Source: Caballeronia sp. (GTDB lineage: Bacteria; Pseudomonadota; Gammaproteobacteria; Burkholderiales; Burkholderiaceae). From it: a stretch of DNA of 33,709 nt. A program made the position numbers and the translations under genes. The notes beneath the pieces are model-generated. The model made no database searches. It was given only the letters and a program-made list of their open reading frames with translations, and was not told the DNA's origin. Within the stretch, counting starts at the first letter, position 1; each line of letters opens with the position of its first letter. Of this stretch, positions 18,898-27,334 are shown piece after piece. The stretch covers positions 1 to 33,709 of the forward strand of contig NZ_JAQGMM010000132.1 of assembly GCF_028292365.1 (NCBI RefSeq), written 5' to 3'.

Positions 18898-19494
18898 CTA
18901 GCGCGGCTTAAGCGTTGAGGCATCCAAGCATCTAAACGCTAGGCTGATGCGTGGTCCGTCAACACCGCTCATTTTCGGTATTCCATGATTGTGCGTGAAT
19001 TGCGAAGCGTAGCTCATCACGAGCACGCTGCCTGCGTGCAGATCCACATTGAGCGTGCGGCCCTTGCCTGACTTCGCGCGGATTGTCATGCGACGGGTCG
19101 CCCCCAGCGAAAGGATTGCTATAGGCGCTTTTTGCACTAGCCCTTGGGTCTTGTCGTTATGGGGCGCGACGCTGTCGTTGCCATCACGATACAAATTCAA
19201 GCCGACGCTATTGAACTGCGCGCCGGCAATCGCGCGCACTTGTACTGCAGCTTCCATCAGAGGCTCCGGCAAGTCCGGTGCGTCCAGTGAGAAATGCGCC
19301 ATCAGGCGTGGTACATCGACCTCGCGCTCGTACATCAGGCGGCGCTGATTGCCCCACGTCACTTGGCCAAGCGTCTGCTCAAACCACGCGTGTGCAGTCG
19401 CCTGCGGAATCACGTCGGGCAGGTAACGAATCCCGCTTTCGGCGTCTCCCACAAGGTCGAGCGGTACGGCATCGAACAGATCATTTTGCAACAC
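18898..19494 (-). CDS. alkB: AlkB-family 2-oxoglutarate/Fe(II) DNA dealkylase
   Basis: A 198-residue protein of the AlkB group (ALKBH2/3-like short form), which removes methyl groups from 1-methyladenine and 3-methylcytosine by oxidative demethylation. Iron ligands appear as His-Asn-Asp in Val-Ala-Pro-His-Asn-Asp-Lys and the later His in Thr-His-Asn-His-Gly-Ile-Pro-Lys. The 2-oxoglutarate-binding arginines are in Gly-Pro-Arg-Ile-Ser-Leu-Ala-Phe-Arg. Asn-Leu-Tyr-Arg-Asp-Gly-Asn-Asp-Ser-Val is the usual strand before the iron site. The start is a GTG with AAGGA six bases before it, 36 bp after dinB on the same strand. It is thus the second gene of a dinB-alkB unit and probably shares its LexA control. 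Confidence 0.93.
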   Translation of the reverse strand: MLQNDLFDAVPLDLVGDAESGIRYLPDVIPQATAHAWFEQTLGQVTWGNQRRLMYEREVDVPRLMAHFSLDAPDLPEPLMEAAVQVRAIAGAQFNSVGLNLYRDGNDSVAPHNDKTQGLVQKAPIAILSLGATRRMTIRAKSGKGRTLNVDLHAGSVLVMSYASQFTHNHGIPKMSGVDGPRISLAFRCLDASTLKPR

Positions 19495-19530
19495 GTCGAT
19501 TCCTTGGTGGCTTTCCCTGGCTTTCTTTGA

Positions 19531-20688
19531 TCAGTCCGCCGCGAACGGCAATTCCCCCTGAACCGATTGCGGCTCGGCGACATACGATCCCGCCGGCAGC
19601 AACGCCGTCACGCGTACACCGAGCAAACGCAGCCGCCGGTCTAGCGGCACGCGCTTCAGGCACTCAGTCGCCGCGCGACGGATCTCTGTTGCATCGGCCG
19701 TTGGAAACGGGACAGTCAGGTCGCGCGTGACTGTGCTGAAGTCGTTGTAACGTAGCTTGATGCCGACCGTGCGACCCTCGTACCCTTTGCGACGCAGGTC
19801 GTCGGCCACGCGTGTACAGAGGTCGGTAAACGCCGCCGACAATTCCGCGCGATCCTGCCGTGCATGCAGGTCGCGCTCGAAGGTGGTTTCGCGGCTCATC
19901 GACTTCGGCTCGGAGCTGACCACGACGGGCCGTTCGTCGAAGCCCTGCGCCACTTCCAGAAGCCATGCCGAGTAAGTCCGGCCAAAGCGGGCTTGCAGTA
20001 TCTCTGGGTCCGCGCGCGCCAGGTCCCCGACGGTTTCAATGCCGATAGCCGCGAGTTTTTCATTCGCCTTCGGCCCAATGCCGTTCACCTTGCGTACCGG
20101 CAGCGGCCAGATTCGCAAGGGGATGTCGGCGGGGGTGAGGATGGTCAGGCCGTCGGGTTTATCGAGTTCCGAACCGATTTTCGCCAGCAGTTTGTTCGGC
20201 GCGACGCTGATCGAACACGACAGCGCGGTCGCGTCGCGCACGGCCTGCTTGATGCGTGCCGCGGTCTCGGCGGGGTCTCCCGGCAGGTCCGTCAGGTCGA
20301 TGTAGATTTCATCGATACCGCGGTTCTCGATCTGCGTGGTAAATGTGGCCACGGCCTCCTTGAAGAGGCGCGAGTAGTGCCGGTACGAATCGAAGTCGGT
20401 GGGCAGCAGGACGGCGTCCGGCGCGAGCTGTGCGGCTTTCATCATGCCCATGGCGGAAAACACGCCGAGCGCGCGCGCTTCGTAGGTCGAGGTGGTGACA
20501 ACGCCGCGGCCCGCGTAATCGCGCAGCCGCTTGAAGCGTCGGGTGCCGTCGCCCAGCGTTTCGGGCGTGGCGTTCCTGCCGCCGCCGATCACGACCGGCT
20601 GACCGCGTAGTTCGGGGTAGCGCAGGAGTTCAACGGACGCATAAAAGGCGTCCATGTCAAGATGCGCGATGTGCCGCGTGGCTGTCAC
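19531..20688 (-). CDS. dinB: DNA polymerase IV (Y-family translesion polymerase)
   Basis: A 385-residue Y-family polymerase for error-prone bypass of damaged bases. The catalytic Asp and Asp-Met-Asp-Ala-Phe-Tyr-Ala-Ser-Val-Glu are near residues 11-20, and Gly-Ile-Asp-Glu-Ile-Tyr-Ile-Asp-Leu carries the second acidic pair. The thumb helix-hairpin-helix has Lys-Val-Asn-Gly-Ile-Gly-Pro-Lys, and the little-finger domain follows. The C-terminus ends with Gln-Gly-Glu-Leu-Pro-Phe, a beta-clamp-binding motif. The GTG start has GGAGCG upstream. A LexA box lies 84 bp before the start, so SOS induction is expected. alkB follows directly. Confidence 0.95.
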   Translation of the reverse strand: MTATRHIAHLDMDAFYASVELLRYPELRGQPVVIGGGRNATPETLGDGTRRFKRLRDYAGRGVVTTSTYEARALGVFSAMGMMKAAQLAPDAVLLPTDFDSYRHYSRLFKEAVATFTTQIENRGIDEIYIDLTDLPGDPAETAARIKQAVRDATALSCSISVAPNKLLAKIGSELDKPDGLTILTPADIPLRIWPLPVRKVNGIGPKANEKLAAIGIETVGDLARADPEILQARFGRTYSAWLLEVAQGFDERPVVVSSEPKSMSRETTFERDLHARQDRAELSAAFTDLCTRVADDLRRKGYEGRTVGIKLRYNDFSTVTRDLTVPFPTADATEIRRAATECLKRVPLDRRLRLLGVRVTALLPAGSYVAEPQSVQGELPFAAD

Positions 20689-20772
20689 CGCTGCGCTCCA
20701 GCACGCAAGCGGTTCAACGCGAAAGAACCGGATGTGCCGACGTTTCCATTGGGAATGGACATGATCAAATAG

Positions 20773-20788
20773 CTGTATGGATGTACAG
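20773..20788. promoter_or_regulatory. LexA (SOS) box upstream of dinB-alkB
   Basis: CTGTATGGATGTACAG is an exact CTGT-N8-ACAG match to the gamma/beta-proteobacterial SOS consensus, flanked by AT-rich DNA (TATTTTACATTA on the outer side). It lies 84 bp upstream of the dinB start on the minus strand. Confidence 0.88.
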
Positions 20789-20790
20789 TA

Positions 20791-21285
20791 TTTTACATTA
20801 AAAATGGTGGGCGCAATATCTTGGGGGAGAGGAATTAGTTGGATGGGGCGTCATTAGAATCAAAGATTTGCCAACAAATTTGGTCGCGCACCAGATGACG
20901 CGGGGCCAAAAATCGGACTTGCCGGATGTGTGAGAGCATCCCGCGTTGCGCAGGGTGGAATGGTTGCGTGCGGGCCAGTTGCGGTCATACGTCCACGTGT
21001 CTTTGAAGACATTTGACCGGCGCTTACTGCTCGAACACCGGTCGCTCGCAAGGATCTTCTGCGTCGGATGGCGTGCTTCGCAGTCGTTAGTCCAATCAGA
21101 ACAGCGGGCCTGCGGGCCTGCGCGAACGTCCGTTTCTACAGCAAGGACGGACGACCGGTAATCCTCTGGATATCGCTTGCCCATTCCTGCTCATCAGGTC
21201 CGCCATTACTGGATTGGTCTGATGAAATCCACGATCAGTCGTTTATCATGGCTGGCTCACGTCGTTTGAAGGACCGTTAGTAAGT
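20791..21285. other. Long intergenic stretch without a recognisable gene
   Basis: About 495 bp between the dinB promoter and the next gene. A 128-codon open frame on the minus strand has random-looking composition rich in Cys, Arg and Ser and no ribosome-binding site, so I do not call it. I see no tRNA-like or clear repeat structure. It may hold a decayed gene or regulatory DNA. Confidence 0.4.
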
Positions 21286-21969
21286 ATGATGAACACCCGA
21301 AAGATTTTGATGATTATTGGAGGGCTCCTGCTCGGTGCAGCAGGGACCACGTACCTGATGTTCCTTCAGGCGGACCGCCGCGCAATGGCAGAAGTCACGG
21401 CCGCCATGGATGAATCCGCACGCCCTCCGGTCGTCGATTCGCGCGCCAGCGATCACGTGACGGAAGGCAGCATCGGCCAGTCGAAGCCATTCGGCGCAAT
21501 CACGAAAAGCACAGCCATCGCGCAGCAGCCGGTGGTTCCCGCTCCGGCAGCAGCACCTGCGCCTAAGACGGCTGCGCTCGCATCCACTCCGGCCGCCGCA
21601 CGAGCCACCGGGCAACCGATACCGGAGGCACAACCGAAGAAGGCGCCGTCGACGGCAGTCGCGTCGGTGAACGTGCAGGACTCAGGTGCGCCGAAGGTGG
21701 TCCCGGCGCAGCGCACCCAGCGTGGACGAGACGGTTTGGACCGCCGCGCTATAACGACTCAAGGCGCGACACCGGAAACGGACGAACTGGTCAGGGAATC
21801 GGCGAAGCTCGATCCATCGTTGCCTCCGCCGGATATGTCCGCCGCTCGCGCCGCCATGGACCAACGTAGCCCGAAGCCAGGCACGGGCTCGAACCCGGTC
21901 GCGGCCGCGATGACGGATCAGTTCGTCAGGAATTCGGCCAAGCTCGATCCTTCGCCGCCGCCCAAGTAG
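21286..21969 (+). CDS. Membrane-anchored Ala/Pro-rich protein with a duplicated motif
   Basis: A 227-residue protein of no family I recognise. Residues 7-26 form one hydrophobic helix, probably an uncleaved signal anchor. The rest is low-complexity: Ala/Pro-rich at 82-125 and charged thereafter. A 17-residue motif occurs twice near the C-terminus, at 165-181 and 210-226, with the shared pattern Thr-Asp-x-x-Val-Arg-x-Ser-Ala-Lys-Leu-Asp-Pro-Ser-x-Pro-Pro. The topology suggests an inner-membrane anchor with a disordered periplasmic tail. The start could be the first or second of two adjacent ATG codons; a weak AAGGA lies about 13 bases upstream. Long noncoding flanks give no functional context. 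Confidence 0.65.
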   Translation: MMNTRKILMIIGGLLLGAAGTTYLMFLQADRRAMAEVTAAMDESARPPVVDSRASDHVTEGSIGQSKPFGAITKSTAIAQQPVVPAPAAAPAPKTAALASTPAAARATGQPIPEAQPKKAPSTAVASVNVQDSGAPKVVPAQRTQRGRDGLDRRAITTQGATPETDELVRESAKLDPSLPPPDMSAARAAMDQRSPKPGTGSNPVAAAMTDQFVRNSAKLDPSPPPK

Positions 21970-22372
21970 CCGACTTCTTCCGGCAGCACGTGCGGCGGCA
22001 CGAACGCTCCCGGCACTTGAGCACCGCGCTGCGGCGCTTGGCGCAAACACTTTCATTTAGAGGTATCGCGCGTGCTTATTGCTATATACAGCAGCAATAC
22101 GCGGGGCATCCGCGAATCGAATTGCCTATAAAAAACCACGTCACGCCACGTGACGTCCGTTGTGCTGCGGTGATCATCTTTAGGTCCAGGCTGGGACGAA
22201 GGGCCGCTTCGGTCGACGACATCGGACTGAGGTCGGCCAGGAACCGCCGTTCACCCTCGCGAATTCACCACCCCTTATCGGACATATATTTCGACCGCGC
22301 CGCTTGCTATGCTAAGAAGGCTACGGAGATCCATACCCTACAAAGAACTTCTCGGATACGGAGACGGGTCCC
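21970..22372. other. Intergenic stretch with two dyads and no gene
   Basis: About 403 bp. It holds ATTGCT-N9-AGCAAT (22078-22098) and the hairpin at 22138-22156 described separately. No open frame here has coding character. Confidence 0.5.
22138..22156 (-). terminator. Orphan intrinsic terminator on the minus strand
   Basis: ACGTCACG, a 3-base loop, and CGTGACGT form a perfect 8-bp stem. Read on the minus strand it is followed after two G by six T. No minus-strand protein gene precedes it. It could instead be an operator for the CocE-family gene 217 bp downstream on the plus strand. Confidence 0.45.
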
Positions 22373-24124
22373 ATGACCACTCCTCGCATTTCCGGCGTCG
22401 AAGCCGGGCAACGTCGCCTCAATGGGCCGCAGACCACTGGCCGCGATTATCGCAACCTTTCCGAGCCTGAGCATGAGTTGTCCAGCGACCATGACGTCGC
22501 CGTTCCCATGCGAGACGGCATCCATCTGCTGGCAGACGTGCATCGCCCGACGCAGCCCGGGCGCTACCCGGTACTGGTCGCTGCGTCGCCTTATCCCAGG
22601 CAGATCCAGAACTTGGGTGCGCCGGCCGGATTCATCGAAGCGGGCGCCAGCGACTTTTTCGTTCCGCGCGGATATGTCCATGTGATCGCCAATTGCCGCG
22701 GAACCAGCGGATCCGAGGGCACATTTGGTTTCTACGACGGCCAGGAACGCCGCGATATGCACGACCTGGTCGAATGGGCCGCCGTGCAGCCCTGGTCGAA
22801 CGGCAATGTCGGGATGATCGGCATCAGTTATTTCGCCGGAACGCAGATGGAAGCCGCGGTGGAACGGCCGCCGCATTTAAAGGCCATCATGCCGATCGCA
22901 GGCACGTTCGACCTGTACGAGTCGGCAACCCATCACGGCCTGATGAGCAGCGGCTTCGTGACACCGTTTCTTTCCATGATCGGTATGACCTCCGGTCACA
23001 CCAATAGGCTCTGGCGCAGCAAGCTAATCGATGGTGTACGAGCACTGCTACTTACGCCCGGCATTCACAAACGGTTTGAGCACGCCAACGGTGAAGCGGC
23101 GATCGCCGGATTGAAGATGCTGCTCAAGTTGCATCACGACCCGCATCCCTGGGACGATCTATGGCGGGCCATTGCCGCCGAGCATCCGGTGCGCGATGCT
23201 TGGTGGGAAGATCGCAACCTTCTGCCGCTGCTCGAAAACGTCGAAGTTCCGGTGTACCTGGGCTGCGACTGGCAGAACGTGCCCTTGCATCTGCCGCATA
23301 CGTTCCAGGCCTGGGAGAAGCTGCGCAACAGCCGGCACGTGCGGGTCGCCATGATGGGCGAGCACGGTCTGGCGTGGCCGTGGGAGAGCTTGCATATCGA
23401 GGCGCTTGCATGGTTCGACCACTGGCTGAAAGACCGGGACACGGGCATCCTGGACGGCCCGCCCATCCGCTACGTTATTCCGGAGGCAGATGGTTGGCGC
23501 ACGTCGGACTCATGGCCCGTTCCGTCCATGGCGCATCGAGGATTCGCGCTCCGCGGTGACGGCAAGCTCGATGTCGAAGAGGGCGAACCCGCCTCACGCG
23601 TCTACATGAATCTGGGCTCAGGACTTAATCGACCGCGTCCCAGCGAAACCGATCCGCCCGACTTCCTGGCGTGGGAGACCGCCGCTTTAGCCAGCGATCT
23701 GGATATCGTTGGTCCGATCGAATTGCAGCTAGACGCTCTCTCGACCGCACCCGACACGGCTTTCATAGCCATACTCCAGGACGTCAGCGACAACGGAACG
23801 ATCGTCGATGTGACGGCGGGATATCTGCGTGCCGGCCTGAGAAAGGTCGACGAGCCGTCGAGCCGCCCCGGCGCTCCGGTTTTACCCTGTCGAACGTTCG
23901 ACTCGGTGCCGCTCGGGGAAACCGTTCGCTACCGGATTCCGCTGGTCCCGAACGCACGACGCTTCAAGGCGGGCCACAAGATGCGTTTTTATCTTACGAC
24001 CGACGATCAGCTCGAGACGAAGCCGGCGCTGCTCATGTTTCGGCATGCAAGCATCGGCACCAGTTCGCTTAACACCATACTTTCGTCATCGCGCTTGTTG
24101 CTGCCGCTCTTGCCGCAGCAGTAA
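22373..24124 (+). CDS. CocE/NonD-family serine hydrolase (X-Pro dipeptidyl-peptidase type)
   Basis: A 583-residue alpha/beta hydrolase of the S15/CocE group, which hydrolyses esters or N-terminal dipeptides. The N-terminal catalytic domain has Arg-Gly-Tyr-Val-His-Val-Ile-Ala-Asn-Cys-Arg-Gly-Thr-Ser-Gly-Ser-Glu-Gly near 99-116. The nucleophile is Ser152 in Gly-Ile-Ser-Tyr-Phe-Ala-Gly. Candidate acid and base are Asp299 (Leu-Gly-Cys-Asp-Trp) and His331 (Gly-Glu-His-Gly). Phe-Asp-His-Trp-Leu-Lys-Asp closes the domain, and a jelly-roll C-terminal domain follows to the end. No signal peptide is present, so it is cytoplasmic. GGAGACGGG precedes the ATG. The substrate is unknown; neighbours give no clue. 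Confidence 0.9.
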   Translation: MTTPRISGVEAGQRRLNGPQTTGRDYRNLSEPEHELSSDHDVAVPMRDGIHLLADVHRPTQPGRYPVLVAASPYPRQIQNLGAPAGFIEAGASDFFVPRGYVHVIANCRGTSGSEGTFGFYDGQERRDMHDLVEWAAVQPWSNGNVGMIGISYFAGTQMEAAVERPPHLKAIMPIAGTFDLYESATHHGLMSSGFVTPFLSMIGMTSGHTNRLWRSKLIDGVRALLLTPGIHKRFEHANGEAAIAGLKMLLKLHHDPHPWDDLWRAIAAEHPVRDAWWEDRNLLPLLENVEVPVYLGCDWQNVPLHLPHTFQAWEKLRNSRHVRVAMMGEHGLAWPWESLHIEALAWFDHWLKDRDTGILDGPPIRYVIPEADGWRTSDSWPVPSMAHRGFALRGDGKLDVEEGEPASRVYMNLGSGLNRPRPSETDPPDFLAWETAALASDLDIVGPIELQLDALSTAPDTAFIAILQDVSDNGTIVDVTAGYLRAGLRKVDEPSSRPGAPVLPCRTFDSVPLGETVRYRIPLVPNARRFKAGHKMRFYLTTDDQLETKPALLMFRHASIGTSSLNTILSSSRLLLPLLPQQ

Positions 24125-24422
24125 TAACGACGGCTGGAAAAAGCGAAAAAGCGAAAAAGCGGCGGATATTCCCGGAATTGCTTGCCAAGGACCGGCCACT
24201 CGTCAGGGACCAATTTGGGTCGTCAAGCGCCTCTCTCTCTGAACAAAGCCTCATCGGCAAGTCGCCTGGAGACAACTGCGGCGCGGTGGCCCTTCGATTT
24301 CCGCGCTGTCTCGGCAGTCCAGCTAATTCCTTGCTAGTTCAACGAATCCCGTCTCCCGACAATACCGCGGTCGCTTGCGGTGCGGCGTAGTGGTCCGGAG
24401 CTGGTGATTAAGGCACACTCCT
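24125..24422. other. Intergenic stretch with an 8-bp triplicate repeat
   Basis: Three perfect copies of AAAAAGCG at 24138-24145, 24146-24153 and 24154-24161, starting 13 bp after the hydrolase stop. The remainder shows no gene. The region separates two convergent genes. Confidence 0.6.
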
Positions 24423-25301
24423 TCACAACGCCGGTATTTTCGCCGCACGTACGAATTCGATGAAGCGTGTCGCCACTGCGTTATCGCGGCTCGGCTGCCA
24501 CGCCAGCCCGACTTGCCAACGGGCGGCCGCATCGCGCAACGGCAACACCCTGGCATCCCGCAACAAATACTTCGCCCGGGACGGCAAAAATGCAGCGCCG
24601 ACACCCGCGGCGACAGCAGCAAGAACGGACTGGATATCATCGGTCTGCTGAATCACCCGGGGCACGAAACCGTGCTCGCTGCACCAGCGATCTATCTGCG
24701 CTGCCAGTCCGGGTCCGCTGCTGCGCGCGAGCGCGATCAACCCGGGTTCGTTGAGATCATTAAGGTCAGCCGGAAGGCGCTTCCATTTTGCGTGCTGAGG
24801 CACGGCAAGCGCCAAGGTTTCGCTTAGCAATGGCACACACGACAACCCGCTGTCGGCCGGCATGCGAAGGAACCCCACGTCGAGCTTCCCCGCGAGAAGC
24901 CGGCGCGTCTGCTCGGCTGAGGAAAGATCATTGAGCGACACGCTGACGTTCGGATTCAGCCTTCGGAATTCCGCGATCAATTGCGGCGCCAGGGTCAAGG
25001 TCGAGAGCCCGAGCCCTACGCGTAAATATCCACGCTTTCCACTGCTCGCTTCGCGCGCCCGTGCGACGAGTTCGTCCGCATCGCGTACCAGCGTCTGTGC
25101 GCCGCCAAGGAACTCGGCGCCAAATGAAGTCAGTTCGGCGCCATGCCTGCCGCGTTCAAAAAGCCGCGCACCCAATGAGTCTTCCAACGCCGCGACCTGC
25201 TTGCTGAGGGCGGGCTGGGTGACATTGAGCGCTTCGGCGGCGCGGCCGAAATGATGAAGCTCAGTCACGGTCAGGAAAGCGCGCAGAAGTTTGAGTTCCA
25301 T
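24423..25301 (-). CDS. LysR-type transcriptional regulator
   Basis: A 292-residue LysR regulator. It begins Met-Glu-Leu-Lys-Leu-Leu-Arg-Ala-Phe-Leu-Thr-Val and carries the canonical helix-turn-helix (His-His-Phe-Gly-Arg-Ala-Ala-Glu-Ala-Leu-Asn-Val-Thr-Gln-Pro-Ala-Leu-Ser-Lys-Gln, residues about 17-36). The effector domain spans about 90-285 and resembles the BenM/CatM-like branch (Leu-Arg-Val-Gly-Leu-Gly start, Leu-Leu-Ala-Gly-Lys-Leu-Asp-Val-Gly-Phe-Leu-Arg). It is divergent from the nitrilase-like gene, about 100 bp apart, so it probably regulates that gene. Confidence 0.92.
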   Translation of the reverse strand: MELKLLRAFLTVTELHHFGRAAEALNVTQPALSKQVAALEDSLGARLFERGRHGAELTSFGAEFLGGAQTLVRDADELVARAREASSGKRGYLRVGLGLSTLTLAPQLIAEFRRLNPNVSVSLNDLSSAEQTRRLLAGKLDVGFLRMPADSGLSCVPLLSETLALAVPQHAKWKRLPADLNDLNEPGLIALARSSGPGLAAQIDRWCSEHGFVPRVIQQTDDIQSVLAAVAAGVGAAFLPSRAKYLLRDARVLPLRDAAARWQVGLAWQPSRDNAVATRFIEFVRAAKIPAL

Positions 25302-25403
25302 TCCAAGAAGTAATTGAATGTGTCGAATGATTCATTTTACTTATTGAACGCCTGGCGGTCCAATGGACTCTTCAATCGGCTCTACAGTCAGGCGGTGCAC
25401 GAC

Positions 25404-26402
25404 ATGTCCTTATCCTCATCTTCCCCATTCAAGGTTGCGACGGTCCCGCTTAGCTCGTTGCGCGGGAATGCATCGCAGAACGTCGCGAACGTATCAGCGA
25501 GACTCGCCGATGCCGCGCTTCAAGGAATCTCGCTGGTTGTTTTCCCGGAGTTCAGCCTCGTCGGATATGGCGATACCCTCAATTTTCGTCGCCGCGAGCT
25601 TGTAACGCTCGCCGAGCCGCTCGATGGACGCTCAATCGATAAAGTCGCCAATGCAGTGGAGCGCACCGGCGTGGCTGCGGGCGTGGGTTTTATCGAGCGT
25701 GCGCCGGATGGGAGGCTGTTCAACAGCTATGTGGTTTGCATGCCGGGCGGTGTGCGGTGTTGTCATCGGAAATTGCAGACGGCTGAACACCCCGGTATTG
25801 AGTGCGGCGAGCAGTACACCGTCCTAGATACGAAGTGGGGCGTTCGCATAGGCATCCTGATTGGCGCAGATAATTACCTGATCGAGAACGTTCGCATGAC
25901 AGCGTTGATGGGCGCGACATTACTCGTTGCGCCGCATCGGACCTATGGTTCGGACAGCGATGGAGAGTCTTCGCTACAGCGGCTTTCCACCGGGCAACGA
26001 GCCCGGCCGCATGCAACAGAAAGAACAGCAAGCGATGGAGAAGCCGACTGGTTGCGACGGTCATTGATTGCTCGGGCGTCCGATAACGGAATGTTCGTAG
26101 TCGTTAGCAACGGGTCGGACACGGGCAGCCATCAACACGGCACGATCATTGACCCGGGCGGACGAGTACTAGCCGAGCACGGACCTTCATCTAGCCCGAT
26201 GGTTTTTGCAGAAGTGAACCCCGGCCTGATAGCGGGAAGCGTCGGCCAGCAATGCCTGACGGCCCGTCGTTCTGATAACAACGGGCCGTCCGTCCGCTCA
26301 GTATTGCCACGCGGAAATGCGTTTGCGGAGCGCAGCGGTACCCCATCAAGAGGGGCGATCGCGCTGAGCTTCGCGCAGGTCAGCCGCATCCGCCAGATCT
26401 AG
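25404..26402 (+). CDS. Nitrilase-superfamily protein lacking the catalytic cysteine
   Basis: A 332-residue carbon-nitrogen hydrolase fold protein. Two of the Glu-Lys-Cys triad are visible: Glu49 in Val-Phe-Pro-Glu-Phe-Ser and Lys123 in His-Arg-Lys-Leu. The strand normally reading Leu-Ile-Cys-Tyr-Asp reads Leu-Ile-Gly154-Ala-Asp, so the nucleophile is Gly (GGC at 25863-25865). Glu-Asn-Val-Arg-Met-Thr-Ala-Leu-Met-Gly-Ala and Ala-Arg-Ala-Ser-Asp-Asn-Gly-Met-Phe confirm the family. Residues about 181-215 are diverged. I use the ATG at 25404; a TTG at 25314 would add 30 doubtful residues. As read it should be inactive as an amidase: a pseudoenzyme, a decaying gene or a base error. Its stop shares the palindrome CTAG with the stop of the convergent reductase gene. 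Confidence 0.8.
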   Translation: MSLSSSSPFKVATVPLSSLRGNASQNVANVSARLADAALQGISLVVFPEFSLVGYGDTLNFRRRELVTLAEPLDGRSIDKVANAVERTGVAAGVGFIERAPDGRLFNSYVVCMPGGVRCCHRKLQTAEHPGIECGEQYTVLDTKWGVRIGILIGADNYLIENVRMTALMGATLLVAPHRTYGSDSDGESSLQRLSTGQRARPHATERTASDGEADWLRRSLIARASDNGMFVVVSNGSDTGSHQHGTIIDPGGRVLAEHGPSSSPMVFAEVNPGLIAGSVGQQCLTARRSDNNGPSVRSVLPRGNAFAERSGTPSRGAIALSFAQVSRIRQI

Positions 26403-27286
26403 CGATCAATGTGCGACGTCGCTCCACCGATCGCATCCAGTTCAGCGAGCACCGCGTCTGATAAGCGCAACTGCGCGGCCTGCAAGTTCTCCCGCAGATG
26501 CACGACCGACGAGGTGCCCGGGATCAGCAGAATATTAGGCGAGCGATGCAGGAGCCAGGCGAGCGCCACTTGCATGGGTGTTGCGCCGACCGTTTGAGCG
26601 ACCGTGGACAGCACGGATGATTGAATCGGCGAGAATCCGCCTAGGGGGAAGAACGGCACATACGCAATGCCCTGGCTCGCGAGTTCGTCGACCAGCGTGC
26701 CATCGTCCCGCTGGACCAGGTTGTACTGGTTCTGAACACACACAATCTTCGCAATGCCCTGCGCTTCAACAATCTGGGTCGCAGTCACATTGCTTAATCC
26801 GATGTGGCGGACAAGCCCCTCGCGCTGGAGTTCGGCAAGCGCCGTGACCTGCTTTTCGATCGATCCTTCCGAGGGCGAGTGGATGCTGCCCATGATCCGC
26901 AAGTTGACTACGTCGAGCACTTCCAGGCCGAGATTGCGCAGGTTGTCATGGACGCCGCGCCTGAGGTCTTCCGGTTCTATCGCCGGTAGCCATGACGCGT
27001 CTTCACCGCGGACGGCGCCAAGCTTGGTGACGATCACAAGATCATCCGGGTACGGATGAAGCGCTTCGCGAATGATCTGGTTGGTGACGTGAGGCCCGTA
27101 GAAATCGCTGGTGTCGATGTGATTGACTCCCGACGCTATCGCCTCGCGCAGAACGGCTATCGCCGCATCATGATCCTTCGGCGGACCGAACACGCCGGGC
27201 CCAGCCAGTTGCATGGCGCCGTAGCCCAGGCGATGCACCGGGCGACCGGCAAGTTCAAAGGTGCTGGTGGGGATGGAATTCGACAT
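26399..27286 (-). CDS. Aldo/keto reductase similar to pyridoxal reductase PdxI (YdbC)
   Basis: A 295-residue aldo/keto reductase. It closely matches my memory of E. coli YdbC, now PdxI, an NADPH-dependent pyridoxal reductase: Leu-Gly-Tyr-Gly-Ala-Met-Gln-Leu-Ala-Gly-Pro-Gly-Val-Phe-Gly-Pro-Pro near 19-36, His-Ile-Asp58-Thr-Ser-Asp-Phe-Tyr63-Gly, Lys88, and Ile-Pro-Gly-Thr-Ser-Ser near the end. The usual catalytic His of the superfamily is Arg here (Val-Val-Asn-Leu-Arg), as in YdbC. AAGGAG precedes the ATG by seven bases. It is divergent from a LysR gene across a 101-bp gap with a good LysR box, so it is probably regulated by it. It could act on other aldehydes. Confidence 0.88.
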   Translation of the reverse strand: MSNSIPTSTFELAGRPVHRLGYGAMQLAGPGVFGPPKDHDAAIAVLREAIASGVNHIDTSDFYGPHVTNQIIREALHPYPDDLVIVTKLGAVRGEDASWLPAIEPEDLRRGVHDNLRNLGLEVLDVVNLRIMGSIHSPSEGSIEKQVTALAELQREGLVRHIGLSNVTATQIVEAQGIAKIVCVQNQYNLVQRDDGTLVDELASQGIAYVPFFPLGGFSPIQSSVLSTVAQTVGATPMQVALAWLLHRSPNILLIPGTSSVVHLRENLQAAQLRLSDAVLAELDAIGGATSHIDR

Positions 27287-27334
27287 GACGCGCTCCTTGA
27301 TGAATGTGCGCTCAGTATGGAGACGATTGCGTTG

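Noticed and set aside
20798..21184. Minus-strand open frame of 128 codons in the gap upstream of dinB
   Set aside because: Residue use is random-looking, with no hydrophobic pattern, family motif or ribosome-binding site.
24138..24161. AAAAAGCG triplicate as a phase-variable switch
   Set aside because: It lies after a stop codon between convergent genes, so slippage would alter no reading frame or obvious promoter.
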